This document shows, piece by piece, positions 1 through 7,752 of a stretch of DNA of 64,000 nt (positions are counted from its first letter, which is position 1; each line of letters begins with the position of its first letter). The DNA is from Parvibaculum sp963975745 (GTDB lineage Bacteria; Pseudomonadota; Alphaproteobacteria; Parvibaculales; Parvibaculaceae). The DNA is taken from NCBI RefSeq assembly GCF_963975745.1, contig NZ_CAXBIB010000018.1, positions 1 to 64,000 on the forward strand, in the 5' to 3' direction. The translations under genes were made by a program, and so were the position numbers. The notes beneath the pieces are model-generated. The model was not told the DNA's origin. It saw nothing but the letters and a program-made list of their open reading frames with translations, and made no database searches.

Positions 1-53
1 GCGAGTACGCCGCATTTCGAGTGCGGTACTTTCAACCACTCAGCCACCTCTCC
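1..53 (-). tRNA. tRNA-Ser(CGA), 3' part cut by window edge
   Basis: Read on the minus strand, the gene begins GGAGAGG (acceptor arm), then TG, a D arm GCTGAGTGG, and an anticodon stem CCGCA/TGCGG around loop CTCGAAA. The loop gives anticodon CGA, which reads serine codon UCG. The variable arm, T arm and 3' end lie outside the window. Serine tRNAs have a long variable arm, which cannot be checked here. Confidence 0.9.
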
Positions 54-84
54 GCAGAGGACGGACGGGACCGTTGAGGCCGTC

Positions 85-113
85 CGTATGGTCGAAACGG
101 CGCGGAATGTAAA
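85..113 (-). promoter_or_regulatory. putative sigma70 promoter of tRNA-Ser
   Basis: On the minus strand TTTACA (108-113) is followed after 17 bp by CATACG (85-90). The expected start of transcription is about 25 nt before the mature tRNA. The -10 box is weak, so this is a reading of position and spacing more than of sequence. Confidence 0.35.
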
Positions 114-201
114 CGCGGAGTGGGCCCGACACAAGCCTCGATCGCCCGCCGCGCCCGAAGGTATTGTCTCAGTCTGAATTTTTGCCGCGGTTTGGGGTCA
201 G

Positions 202-651
202 CTATTTGCGTGGAATGGCCTGGGGGGGATTTTGCGCATGAGAGGGTAGTTCCGCTGGAAGCTGCAGCCAGTGATGTTTCTCCTCGGCCCAGACCACCTG
301 CTCGGGCACAGGAAAATTGCGGTCGGCAAACGAACCCACTGCCACACCCACAAGGTCTGGCAGACGATCGGCTTCCCACCAGAGATTCGAACCGCATTCC
401 GGGCAGAAATGAAACGTCACGTCGAACCCGCTGGCGGAATGGCGGCGGAATCCTTTCGCATTGCCCTGGATGATCTCCACAGCGGCCCGTGGATAAAAGG
501 CCGCCACGCTGAACAGCGAGCCGGTCCGTCGCTGGCAGTCGAAGCAGTGGCAGAGAGAAATCTTCGCCGGCTCACCGCTGCAGCGGAGCGCAAGCTTCCC
601 GCAATGGCAGCTGGCTTCCCGGATCATCTGGCAAGATTGAACGCCTGCCAT
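202..651 (-). CDS. GFA/CENP-V family zinc-binding protein
   Basis: A 149-residue protein of the GFA (glutathione-dependent formaldehyde-activating enzyme/CENP-V) family. It shows the family's cysteine pattern: CHCG near residue 16, CHCFDC near residue 34, and CPEC near residue 82, which in characterised members bind structural and catalytic zinc. Most family members have no proven substrate and the name does not establish formaldehyde metabolism. I chose the ATG at 651, with GGAG just upstream; a second ATG at 627 is possible and a TTG lies at 654. It is transcribed away from the phosphatidylcholine synthase gene. Confidence 0.85.
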   Translation of the reverse strand: MAGVQSCQMIREASCHCGKLALRCSGEPAKISLCHCFDCQRRTGSLFSVAAFYPRAAVEIIQGNAKGFRRHSASGFDVTFHFCPECGSNLWWEADRLPDLVGVAVGSFADRNFPVPEQVVWAEEKHHWLQLPAELPSHAQNPPQAIPRK

Positions 652-746
652 CAACTCCGCAAGCGTGACGGCCGTGGTTCGCCTGGAATTTCAAACGGAG
701 GGACGACCCGCCCGAAGCGGGCTTAGGCAGGAATCGCACAGGCTGC

Positions 747-752
747 TAGACT
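747..752 (+). promoter_or_regulatory. -10 box (TAGACT) giving a leaderless pcs transcript
   Basis: GCTAGACTG ends six bases before the pcs ATG at 759. If TAGACT is the -10 element, transcription would begin at or within a base or two of the start codon, so the mRNA would have no leader. No clear ribosome binding site precedes the ATG, which agrees. The same GCTAGACT/CCTAGACT string recurs before other genes in the window (23048, 45322, 45758). Confidence 0.35.
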
Positions 753-758
753 GAACGG

Positions 759-1514
759 ATGAATGGCACCGAGGCAGACCCCGACGATCATCCGAAACCG
801 AAAGCCCGTGTGGCGGCGGCCTGGGCCGTCCATGCCTTCACGGCGTCCGGCGTCGTCACCGGCCTGCTGGCAATCGCGGCGCTGATCGCCGGCGACCTGC
901 GGCTCGCCCTGCTCTGGCTGGGCGCAGCCCTGATCATCGACGGGTTCGACGGGCCGATGGCCCGCAAGGTCCGTGTCAGCGAATATGCGCCCCGCTTCGA
1001 CGGCGCCGTGCTCGACCTCGTGATCGACTATCTGACCTATACGGTGATCCCGGCGCTGCTGATCTACCGTTTCGGCATGGTGCCGCCCGGCTGGGAGATC
1101 CCGGCCGCCGCCTTCATCATGACGACCTCGCTCTATTGCTTCGGCAATCGCGAGATGAAGACCAGGGACAACTATTTTTCGGGTTTTCCGGCGGTCTGGA
1201 ACCTGGTGGTGCTCTATTTCTTCATCGCCGGCAGCGGCCCCTGGCTCAATCTCGCCGTGATCGCGGGGCTCGGCATCCTGACCTTCGTGCCGCTGAAATT
1301 CGTCCACCCCTTCCGGGTCGAGGCGCTGCGGCCCCTGACACTGGCCGTGACGGCCCTCTGGGCCGGTCTGGCCTTCTGGCTGGTGCTGGCCAGCGGCCCG
1401 GGCCGCCCCCCCGCCGAGGCCGCCCCGGCGGCTTTCTGGGGCTTCTGGGCCAGCTCGCTCTATTTTCTGGGCCTCTGCGTCCGACGCACGGCCAGCGACC
1501 TCAAAAGCGGCTGA
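759..1514 (+). CDS. pcs: phosphatidylcholine synthase (CDP-diacylglycerol-choline phosphatidyltransferase)
   Basis: Integral inner-membrane enzyme that joins choline to CDP-diacylglycerol, releasing CMP and making phosphatidylcholine in one step; typical of host-associated and soil alphaproteobacteria. The CDP-alcohol phosphotransferase signature is at residues 61-90: D-G-F-D-G-P-M-A-R, then twelve residues, then G-x3-D-x3-D, with the longer Pcs-type spacing after AR and the flanking YLTY-VIPA segment typical of Pcs. About eight hydrophobic helices are visible; 251 residues is the usual length. It stands alone, divergent from the GFA gene and upstream of the ribosomal protein genes. Confidence 0.9.
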   Translation: MNGTEADPDDHPKPKARVAAAWAVHAFTASGVVTGLLAIAALIAGDLRLALLWLGAALIIDGFDGPMARKVRVSEYAPRFDGAVLDLVIDYLTYTVIPALLIYRFGMVPPGWEIPAAAFIMTTSLYCFGNREMKTRDNYFSGFPAVWNLVVLYFFIAGSGPWLNLAVIAGLGILTFVPLKFVHPFRVEALRPLTLAVTALWAGLAFWLVLASGPGRPPAEAAPAAFWGFWASSLYFLGLCVRRTASDLKSG

Positions 1515-1543
1515 AAAGCCCTGAAATCAAGCTCTTCCGTGGC

Positions 1544-1571
1544 TTGACAGGGCATCGTCCCCCTGTATATT
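1544..1571 (+). promoter_or_regulatory. sigma70 promoter of rplU-rpmA
   Basis: Perfect -35 TTGACA (1544-1549), 16-bp spacer, -10 TATATT (1566-1571). It lies 74 bp before the rplU start, just after the end of pcs. This is the best-matching promoter in the window, as expected for a ribosomal protein operon. Confidence 0.8.
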
Positions 1572-1584
1572 GCCCGCCAATTCG

Positions 1585-1623
1585 GCCCGTGCCGCTTTCA
1601 AGGGCGGCGCGTCGGGCTTTTTT
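1585..1623 (+). terminator. terminator-like hairpin inside the rplU leader
   Basis: Stem GCCCG-t-GCCGC (1585-1595) pairs with GCGGC (1604-1608) and CGGGC (1613-1617), directly followed by six T (1618-1623). It has the form of an intrinsic terminator but lies between the rplU promoter and the rplU start, 21 nt before the ATG, so it most likely acts as an attenuator or as a regulated leader structure. It could also stop read-through from pcs. Confidence 0.65.
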
Positions 1624-1644
1624 CGTTACATGGTGGGTTAAGCG

Positions 1645-1956
1645 ATGTTCGCAGTCATCCGGACCGGCGGCAAACAATACAAGGTCGCAAAGGACGATCT
1701 TCTCGAGATCGAGAAGATCGAAGCAAAGGCCGGCGACAAGGTCGATCTCGGCGAAGTGCTGATGGTCGGCGGCGAAGGCGCGCCGAAAGTCGGCAGCCCG
1801 CTGGTCGCGGGCGCCTCGGTGAAGGCCGAAGTGGTCGACCAGACCCGCGGTCCGAAGCTGACGATCTTCAAGAAGCGCCGGCGTCAGAATTATCGCCGCA
1901 AGAACGGCCACCGCCAGGACCTGACGCTGGTCAGGATCCTCGATATCGCCGGCTGA
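1645..1956 (+). CDS. rplU: 50S ribosomal protein L21
   Basis: Ribosomal protein L21, 103 residues, the usual length. It begins MFAVIRTGGKQYKV, the family signature, and carries the basic KKRRRQNYRRKNGHRQ segment near the C-terminus that contacts 23S rRNA. First gene of the rplU-rpmA operon, 17 nt ahead of rpmA, the arrangement conserved in nearly all bacteria and commonly followed by obgE as here. Confidence 0.98.
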   Translation: MFAVIRTGGKQYKVAKDDLLEIEKIEAKAGDKVDLGEVLMVGGEGAPKVGSPLVAGASVKAEVVDQTRGPKLTIFKKRRRQNYRRKNGHRQDLTLVRILDIAG

Positions 1957-1973
1957 TCGGCAGGGAGTAAGAC

Positions 1974-2252
1974 ATGGCTCACAAAAAGGCAGGCGGTTCC
2001 TCCCGCAACGGTCGCGACAGCGCCGGCCGCCGTCTCGGCGTCAAGAAGTTCGGCGGCGAGAGCGTCATCCCCGGCAACATCCTTGTGCGTCAGCGCGGCA
2101 CCAAGGTGCATCCGGGCGACAATGTCGGCATCGGCAAGGACCACACGATTTTCGCGACCCGCGAGGGCACCGTCGAGTTCCGCAAGCGCAAGAACGGCCG
2201 CGCCTTCGTGTCGGTCGTCCCGGCGGCGATGCCGTCGAACGCGGCGGATTGA
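1974..2252 (+). CDS. rpmA: 50S ribosomal protein L27
   Basis: Ribosomal protein L27, 92 residues. It begins MAHKKAGGSSRNGRDS, whose flexible N-terminal tail reaches the peptidyl transferase centre, and contains the family motif around GNILVRQRGTKVHPG. A good Shine-Dalgarno sequence (GGGAG) precedes the ATG. It is the second gene of the rplU operon and is followed by a strong terminator. Confidence 0.98.
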   Translation: MAHKKAGGSSRNGRDSAGRRLGVKKFGGESVIPGNILVRQRGTKVHPGDNVGIGKDHTIFATREGTVEFRKRKNGRAFVSVVPAAMPSNAAD

Positions 2253-2301
2253 TCGCGGGGTGAACGCCACCTCGCAAGGTGGCGACCATCGAAATACGAA
2301 A

Positions 2302-2329
2302 GGGAGATGGGCCGCCATCTCCCTTTTTT
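2302..2329 (+). terminator. intrinsic terminator after rpmA
   Basis: Nine-bp perfect stem GGGAGATGG (2302-2310) / CCATCTCCC (2315-2323) with a GCCG loop and a run of six T. It separates the ribosomal protein operon from the acetyltransferase and obgE downstream. Confidence 0.9.
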
Positions 2330-2361
2330 CGTGCCCTTTCGGGGTTGGAAGGAATTCCCCG

Positions 2362-2886
2362 ATGCAGGAAGAGCTGAAAACGGAAAGATTGTTGCTGCGG
2401 CCGCTGCAGACGGACGATGCCGAAAGGCTGGCCGCACTCGCCAACAACTGGAATGTCGCCCGGATGCTCGCCCGCATGCCCTTTCCCTACACGCTCGACA
2501 TGGCGCATCAGTGGATCGGCAAACAGACGGCGCTGCGTGCCGATGGCGAAGAATTCACTTATGCGGTCGATCTCGATGGTGACGCCGTCGGTGCCTGCGG
2601 CCTGCAGTCCCATGCCGATGGCACGCATGAGCTGGGCTACTGGATCGGCGAACCCTGGTGGAACCGCGGGCTTGCCAGCGAAGCGGCGGCAGCCGTGCTT
2701 GCTGCCGCCATCGAACGCTTCGGCGCGGCAACGGTGATCTCGGGCCATTTCGCCGAGAACCACGCCTCGGGCCGCGTACTGACCAAACTCGGCTTCCGCT
2801 ATACTGGCGAGGAGCATCGCTGGTGCGAGGCGCGGCGCGAACGCGTGCATTGCCTGACCATGCGGCTGGCGCGAACGGACGTGTAG
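2362..2886 (+). CDS. GNAT family N-acetyltransferase
   Basis: A 174-residue GNAT-fold acetyltransferase of the RimJ/RimL type. It starts MQEELKTERLLLRPLQTDD, the usual opening of this group, and has the acetyl-CoA binding region around GYWIGEPWWNRGLASEA and the C-terminal N-x-ASGRVLTKLGF block. The target (a protein N-terminus, amino acid or small molecule) cannot be read from sequence. The same frame is open further upstream, but that part overlaps rpmA and its terminator, so the ATG at 2362 is the start. It ends one base before obgE and is probably co-transcribed with it. Confidence 0.85.
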   Translation: MQEELKTERLLLRPLQTDDAERLAALANNWNVARMLARMPFPYTLDMAHQWIGKQTALRADGEEFTYAVDLDGDAVGACGLQSHADGTHELGYWIGEPWWNRGLASEAAAAVLAAAIERFGAATVISGHFAENHASGRVLTKLGFRYTGEEHRWCEARRERVHCLTMRLARTDV

Positions 2887-2887
2887 G

Positions 2888-3934
2888 ATGAAATTTCTCG
2901 ACCAGGCGAAGATCCATGTCCGATCGGGCAATGGCGGGGCGGGCGCGGTGAGCTTCCGGCGCGAGAAGTTCATCGAGTATGGCGGTCCCGACGGCGGCGA
3001 TGGCGGCCGGGGCGGCGACGTGATCGTCGAATGCGTCGAGGGTCTCAATACGCTGATCGATTATCGCTTCCAGCAGCATTTCAGGGCCAAGACCGGCATG
3101 CATGGCATGGGCAAGAACCGCTCGGGCGCCAATGGCGCCGACGTGGTGCTGAAGGTGCCGGCCGGTACGCAGGTGCTCGAGGAAGATGGGGAAACGTTGA
3201 TCGCCGACCTGACCGAGGTGGGCCAGCGCATCGTGCTTGCCAAGGGCGGCAATGGCGGCTTCGGCAATGCCTATTTCAAGAGTTCGACCAATCAGGCGCC
3301 GCGCCGCGCCAATCCCGGACAGGAAGGCATCGAGAAGATCGTCATCCTGCGGCTGAAGCTGATCGCCGATGCGGGGCTCGTCGGCCTGCCCAATGCCGGC
3401 AAGTCGACCTTTCTGGCCGCCGTCAGCGCGGCGAAGCCGAAGATCGCCGACTATCCCTTCACCACGCTCAATCCCGGCCTCGGCGTCGTCACCGTCGATA
3501 CGCGCAGCTTCGTGCTGGCCGACATTCCCGGCCTGATCGAAGGCGCGCATGAAGGTGCAGGGTTGGGCGACCGGTTTCTCGGCCATCTCGAACGCTGCAG
3601 CATCCTGATCCATCTGGTCGACGGCACGCAGGAAGATGTGGCGGATGCCTATGAGGTCATTCGCGGCGAGATCGAGGCCTATGGTGCGGGCCTCGAGAAC
3701 AAGCCCGAGATCCTCTGCCTCAACAAGGCCGATGCGCTGTCCGACGCGGACCGCGCCGAAAGGAAGCGGCAACTCGAAGCGGCAAGCGGCCGCAAGGTGC
3801 ATCTGCTGTCCGGCGTTTCGGGCGAGGGCGTGACGGCCGTTCTGCGGCTTGTCGCCGATGCGATCACCAGGAACCGCGCCGCCGAAGGCGCGGCCGGCAA
3901 GAAGGACGAGGAAGAAGAGGGCTGGCAGCCATGA
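2888..3934 (+). CDS. obgE: GTPase ObgE/CgtA
   Basis: Essential GTPase that binds the large ribosomal subunit and takes part in 50S assembly and stress control. The glycine-rich Obg domain occupies residues 1-160 (GNGGAGAVSFRREKF and following), then the G domain with G1 GLPNAGKST, the TTLNPGLG switch I, G3 DIPG and G4 NKAD. Length 348 is typical of alphaproteobacteria, which lack a long C-terminal domain; the tail is acidic (KKDEEEEG). It overlaps proB by four bases (ATGA), so the two are translationally coupled. Confidence 0.97.
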   Translation: MKFLDQAKIHVRSGNGGAGAVSFRREKFIEYGGPDGGDGGRGGDVIVECVEGLNTLIDYRFQQHFRAKTGMHGMGKNRSGANGADVVLKVPAGTQVLEEDGETLIADLTEVGQRIVLAKGGNGGFGNAYFKSSTNQAPRRANPGQEGIEKIVILRLKLIADAGLVGLPNAGKSTFLAAVSAAKPKIADYPFTTLNPGLGVVTVDTRSFVLADIPGLIEGAHEGAGLGDRFLGHLERCSILIHLVDGTQEDVADAYEVIRGEIEAYGAGLENKPEILCLNKADALSDADRAERKRQLEAASGRKVHLLSGVSGEGVTAVLRLVADAITRNRAAEGAAGKKDEEEEGWQP

Positions 3935-5052
3935 GCGCGTCATATCTCGCCAAGGCACAACGCATCGTCGTGAAGATCGGCTCGGCGCTGCTGACCGATG
4001 CCGAAACCGGCAAGCTCAACCGCACCTGGCTGCAGGCGCTGGTCGAGGACGTGGCGCGGATGCGCGGCCGCGGCCAGGAAGTGCTGATCGTTTCCTCGGG
4101 CGCCATCGCGCTTGGCCGCCGCGCGCTGAAGCTCGCGCCCGGCAAGCTGAAACTGGAGGAAAGCCAGGCGGCCGCCGCCGTCGGCCAGATCAGCCTTGCC
4201 CATGCCTTTCAGGAAATGCTCTCGGCCTATGGCCATTCCTGCGCGCAAATTCTGGTGACGCTGGAAGACACCGAGGAGCGCCGCCGCTATCTCAATGCGC
4301 GCTCGACCATCTCGACACTGTTGAAGCTCGGCGCAGTACCGGTCATCAACGAGAACGACACGGTGGCAACCACCGAGATCCGCTATGGCGACAATGACCG
4401 CCTCGCCGCGCGCGTCGCCAGCATGATGTCGGCCGACTGTCTGGTGCTGCTGTCCGATGTCGACGGCCTCTACACCGCACCGCCGCATCTTCCGGGTGCA
4501 ACGCATCTTTCCGAGGTCGCCGACATCACGCCGGAGATCGAGGCCATGGCCGGCGGTGCCGCCAGCGAATATTCGCGCGGCGGCATGAAGACGAAACTCG
4601 CCGCCGCCCGCATCGCGACCGAAGGCGGCGCCCGCATGGCGATCATCGACGGGCGCGGCCTTCACCCGTTGAAGGCCGTCGAGGACGGCGCGCGCTGCAC
4701 CTGGTTCGCCGCCCATTCGACGCCCTATGCGGCGCGCAAACGCTGGATCTCGGGCTCGCTGAAAAGCCTCGGCACGCTGGTGATCGACGACGGCGCGGTC
4801 AAGGCGCTGATGCAGGGCCGCAGCCTGCTGCCCGCCGGCGTCGCCAGTGTCGAGGGCCTGTTCGATCGCGGCGACGCGGTCAGCGTGCGCGATCAGGCCG
4901 GCCGTGAAATCGCCAGCGGCCTCGTCGCCTATTCGAGCGACGATGCGCGGCGGATTGCCGGCCATTCGAGCGGCGAAATCGAGGAGCTGCTGGGCTATTC
5001 GGGCCGCACCGAAATGATCCATCGCGACGATCTGGTGCTGAAGAAGGGCTGA
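3931..5052 (+). CDS. proB: glutamate 5-kinase
   Basis: First enzyme of proline synthesis: phosphorylates L-glutamate to glutamyl 5-phosphate. The amino acid kinase domain (residues 1-260) shows KIGSALLT, VSSGAIALGR and the NENDTVAT region; a C-terminal PUA domain (about 275-360) is present, giving the full-length, feedback-inhibited type of enzyme. 373 residues. It overlaps the end of obgE by four bases and is followed after 66 bp by proA, which takes its product. Confidence 0.97.
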   Translation: MSASYLAKAQRIVVKIGSALLTDAETGKLNRTWLQALVEDVARMRGRGQEVLIVSSGAIALGRRALKLAPGKLKLEESQAAAAVGQISLAHAFQEMLSAYGHSCAQILVTLEDTEERRRYLNARSTISTLLKLGAVPVINENDTVATTEIRYGDNDRLAARVASMMSADCLVLLSDVDGLYTAPPHLPGATHLSEVADITPEIEAMAGGAASEYSRGGMKTKLAAARIATEGGARMAIIDGRGLHPLKAVEDGARCTWFAAHSTPYAARKRWISGSLKSLGTLVIDDGAVKALMQGRSLLPAGVASVEGLFDRGDAVSVRDQAGREIASGLVAYSSDDARRIAGHSSGEIEELLGYSGRTEMIHRDDLVLKKG

Positions 5053-5118
5053 GACCGTTGAAACCGGCGCACCCGCCTGAAATACTCCAGAGGGCGCGCA
5101 GCAGAAGGGGATGACCCC

Positions 5119-6408
5119 ATGACGATCGTCAAGATCAACGCAGACCGGCAGGACGTCGCCGCCCTGATGGCCGGGATCGGCCGCGCCGCGCGCGACGCCG
5201 CGACGGCACTGGCGCGCGTACCGACCAAACAGAAGGACGCCGCGCTGCTGGCCGCCGCCATGGCCGTGCGCGCCAATGTCGACGATATTCTGACCGCCAA
5301 TGCAGACGATGTCGCCGATGCGGTGAAGAACGGTCTCGCACCGGCCATGATCGATCGCCTGACGCTCGACACGAAGCGCGTCGAGGCAATTGCCCGCGCG
5401 CTGGAAGATATCGCCGCCCTGCCCGATCCCGTCGGTGCGAAGATCGCCGAATGGGACCGCCCCAACGGCCTGCATATCGAACGCGTGCGCGTGCCCCTCG
5501 GCGTCATCGGCATCATCTATGAAAGCCGCCCCAACGTAACGGCGGATGCCGGCGCGCTCTGTCTGAAGTCGGGCAACGCCGCGATCCTGCGCGGCGGCTC
5601 GGAAGCGCTGCGCTCCAGCAAGGCAATTCACGCCTCACTGCTCGAAGGCATCATCGCCACCGGCCTGCCCGAGGCGACGATCCAGCTGGTGCCGGTTTCC
5701 GACCGCGCCGCCGTCGGCGAAATGCTGCGCGGGCTCGACGGCAATCTCGACGTGATCGTGCCGCGCGGCGGCAAGAGCCTCGTTGCCCGCGTGCAGGACG
5801 AGGCGCGCGTGCCGGTCTTCGCCCATCTCGAAGGCGTCTGCCACGTCTATGTCGACCGTGACGCCGATCTCGATATGGCGCGCAACATCGTGCTCAATTC
5901 GAAAATGCGGCGCACCGGCATTTGCGGCGCGGCCGAAACGCTGCTGGTCGACGCGGCCTGTGCCGCAACGCATCTGAAGCCGCTGGTCGAAGCATTGCTG
6001 GCCGCAGGCTGCGAGGTGCGCGGCGACACCGCCACACAGGCCGTCGACAGCCGCGTCAGGCCTGCGACCGAAGAGGACTGGTACACCGAATATCTCGACG
6101 CGATCATCGCGGTACGGGTGGTGAAGGACGTCGAGGCCGCAATGGCGCATATCGCCAGATACGGTTCGGCCCATACCGAGGCGATCGTGACCGGGAACGC
6201 GGCAACCGCCGAGCGCTTCCTCGCCACCGTCGACAGCGCCATTCTGCTGCACAACGCCTCGACCCAGTTTGCCGATGGCGGCGAGTTCGGCATGGGGGCC
6301 GAGATCGGCATTGCCACCGGCAAGTTCCATGCGCGCGGGCCGGTCGGCGTCGAGCAGTTGACAAGTTTCAAATATGCGGTGCGCGGCAACGGCCAGGTGC
6401 GGCCCTGA
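5119..6408 (+). CDS. proA: glutamate-5-semialdehyde dehydrogenase (gamma-glutamyl phosphate reductase)
   Basis: Second enzyme of proline synthesis: NADPH-dependent reduction of glutamyl 5-phosphate to glutamate semialdehyde. 429 residues with ALDH-fold motifs, including VPRGGKSLV, HLEGVCHVYVD and the catalytic cysteine in RRTGICGAAE near residue 270. It begins MTIVKINADRQDV with GAAGGGGATG-type ribosome binding sequence in front. Forms the proB-proA pair and is followed closely by nadD. Confidence 0.97.
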   Translation: MTIVKINADRQDVAALMAGIGRAARDAATALARVPTKQKDAALLAAAMAVRANVDDILTANADDVADAVKNGLAPAMIDRLTLDTKRVEAIARALEDIAALPDPVGAKIAEWDRPNGLHIERVRVPLGVIGIIYESRPNVTADAGALCLKSGNAAILRGGSEALRSSKAIHASLLEGIIATGLPEATIQLVPVSDRAAVGEMLRGLDGNLDVIVPRGGKSLVARVQDEARVPVFAHLEGVCHVYVDRDADLDMARNIVLNSKMRRTGICGAAETLLVDAACAATHLKPLVEALLAAGCEVRGDTATQAVDSRVRPATEEDWYTEYLDAIIAVRVVKDVEAAMAHIARYGSAHTEAIVTGNAATAERFLATVDSAILLHNASTQFADGGEFGMGAEIGIATGKFHARGPVGVEQLTSFKYAVRGNGQVRP

Positions 6409-6421
6409 GAGACGATCGCAC

Positions 6422-7054
6422 ATGACGCGGCGTTGCGAGCTGCTGATGCCGGGCCTGAAGGTCGGCCTGCTGGGGGGCTCGTTCAATCCGGCACATGAGG
6501 GCCATCTGCATGTAACGCGGATGTGCCTGCGCGCGCTTCAGCTCGACCGCGTCTGGTGGCTGGTCTCGCCGCAGAATCCGCTGAAGCCGCAGGACGGCAT
6601 GGCCGCTTTCGCCGACCGCTTCGCCTCGGCCGAAGCGATGGCGCGCGATCCGCACATCTGCGTATCGGACATCGAAACGCGTCTCGGCACGCGCTATACG
6701 GTCGACACGCTGGCAGCGCTCGCCGAACGTCATCCCGACATTCGCTTCGTCTGGTTGATGGGCGCCGACAACATGATCGAATTGCCGCGCTGGCGGCGCT
6801 GGCGCGAGATCGCGACCCTCGCGCCGATCGCCGTTTATCCGCGCCCGGGCTTCACGCTGAAGGCGCGCCTCTCGCCGGCGGCGGCCGCGCTGCGCGCGCA
6901 CAGGCTCGATGCCAGCGACGGCCGCCTGCTGGCGGGCCGCGAACCGCCGGCGCTGGTCTTTCTCGAAGGGCCGGAAAGCCGCCAGTCGGCAACCGAAATC
7001 CGCCGCCGCGGCGGCTGGCAGGGGCGCCCGGGCCCGGCTGTCGTGGAAGCTTGA
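6422..7054 (+). CDS. nadD: nicotinate-nucleotide adenylyltransferase
   Basis: Converts nicotinic acid mononucleotide and ATP to deamido-NAD in NAD synthesis. The nucleotidyltransferase signature GGSFNPAHEGHLHV lies at residues 16-29, and the C-terminal ESRQSATEIR (the ISSTxIR-type motif) near residue 185. The frame is open further upstream into proA; I chose the ATG at 6422, 14 nt after the proA stop codon, which puts the motif at the usual distance from the N-terminus. 210 residues. Followed by rsfS and rlmH, a conserved neighbourhood. Confidence 0.95.
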   Translation: MTRRCELLMPGLKVGLLGGSFNPAHEGHLHVTRMCLRALQLDRVWWLVSPQNPLKPQDGMAAFADRFASAEAMARDPHICVSDIETRLGTRYTVDTLAALAERHPDIRFVWLMGADNMIELPRWRRWREIATLAPIAVYPRPGFTLKARLSPAAAALRAHRLDASDGRLLAGREPPALVFLEGPESRQSATEIRRRGGWQGRPGPAVVEA

Positions 7055-7146
7055 AAATCCGGTCATTGAACTTGGGGCCTGCGAACCCTATTCTCGTCAT
7101 GCCGGTGTCCGGCATCGGACATGGGCCCTGTGTAAGTCACCAGAAC

Positions 7147-7162
7147 AAGGAGCCTGTTCCTG
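7147..7162 (+). promoter_or_regulatory. strong ribosome binding site placed before a CTG codon (possible rsfS start)
   Basis: AAGGAG (7147-7152) is the only good Shine-Dalgarno sequence in the nadD-rsfS gap. It lies seven bases before CTG at 7160, which is in frame with rsfS, while no ATG, GTG or TTG is in frame between the upstream stop codon (7133) and the ATG at 7340. This suggests a rare CTG start, adding 60 residues to RsfS. Confidence 0.4.
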
Positions 7163-7339
7163 ACCAGTCAATCAACGGACCGCAAGGTCCAGCGTCAGCC
7201 CGCAAGGGCAACTGCCGCAAGGCAGGGCGGCGGCGCCAAGCGCCCCGCAGCGAAGAAATCCCCGAAAGCCGCCGCGGCGGCAGGGGAAAGAACGGCCCAG
7301 ACCTCCTCGAAAACCGCCGCCGCCGAAAAATCGTCCGCC

Positions 7340-7672
7340 ATGCTTGCGCTGGTGCTCGAGAGCCTCGATGAGGACAAGGCGGAAGACGTGGTTGCCATCG
7401 ACCTCGCCGGAAAGACGCCCATCGCCGATCACATGGTGGTGGCGAGCGGCCGTTCGCAGCGCCATGTCGGCGCCGTGGCCGACCATCTCGTCCGCCGCCT
7501 GAAGGAGGCGGGCTTCGGTACCTCGCAGGTCGAGGGCATGAAACAGGGCGACTGGGTGCTCATCGACGGCGGCGACGTGCTGATCCACGTCTTCCGGCCG
7601 GAGGTGCGCGAGTTCTACAAGCTGGAGAAGATGTGGTCGGCCGATATTCCGGCCGATCAGCAGGCCGTCTGA
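7340..7672 (+). CDS. rsfS: ribosome silencing factor RsfS
   Basis: Binds ribosomal protein L14 on the 50S subunit and blocks subunit joining when nutrients run out. The RsfS/Iojap domain fills the 110 residues: LESLDEDKAEDVVAIDLAGKT, DHMVVASGRSQRHVGA and GDWVLIDGGDVLIHVF. From the ATG at 7340 the protein is the length of a minimal RsfS, but this ATG lacks a ribosome binding site. The open frame reaches back to a CTG at 7160 behind AAGGAG; that would add a basic Ala/Lys-rich tail. It is followed after 80 bp by rlmH. Confidence 0.93.
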   Translation: MLALVLESLDEDKAEDVVAIDLAGKTPIADHMVVASGRSQRHVGAVADHLVRRLKEAGFGTSQVEGMKQGDWVLIDGGDVLIHVFRPEVREFYKLEKMWSADIPADQQAV

Positions 7673-7752
7673 GGCAACACACCCTCACGACCGCATCCTG
7701 CGCTTCTCCCCGCGTCCGCTATTGACCGGCGCCGGGCCGGACGGGGGAGTTC

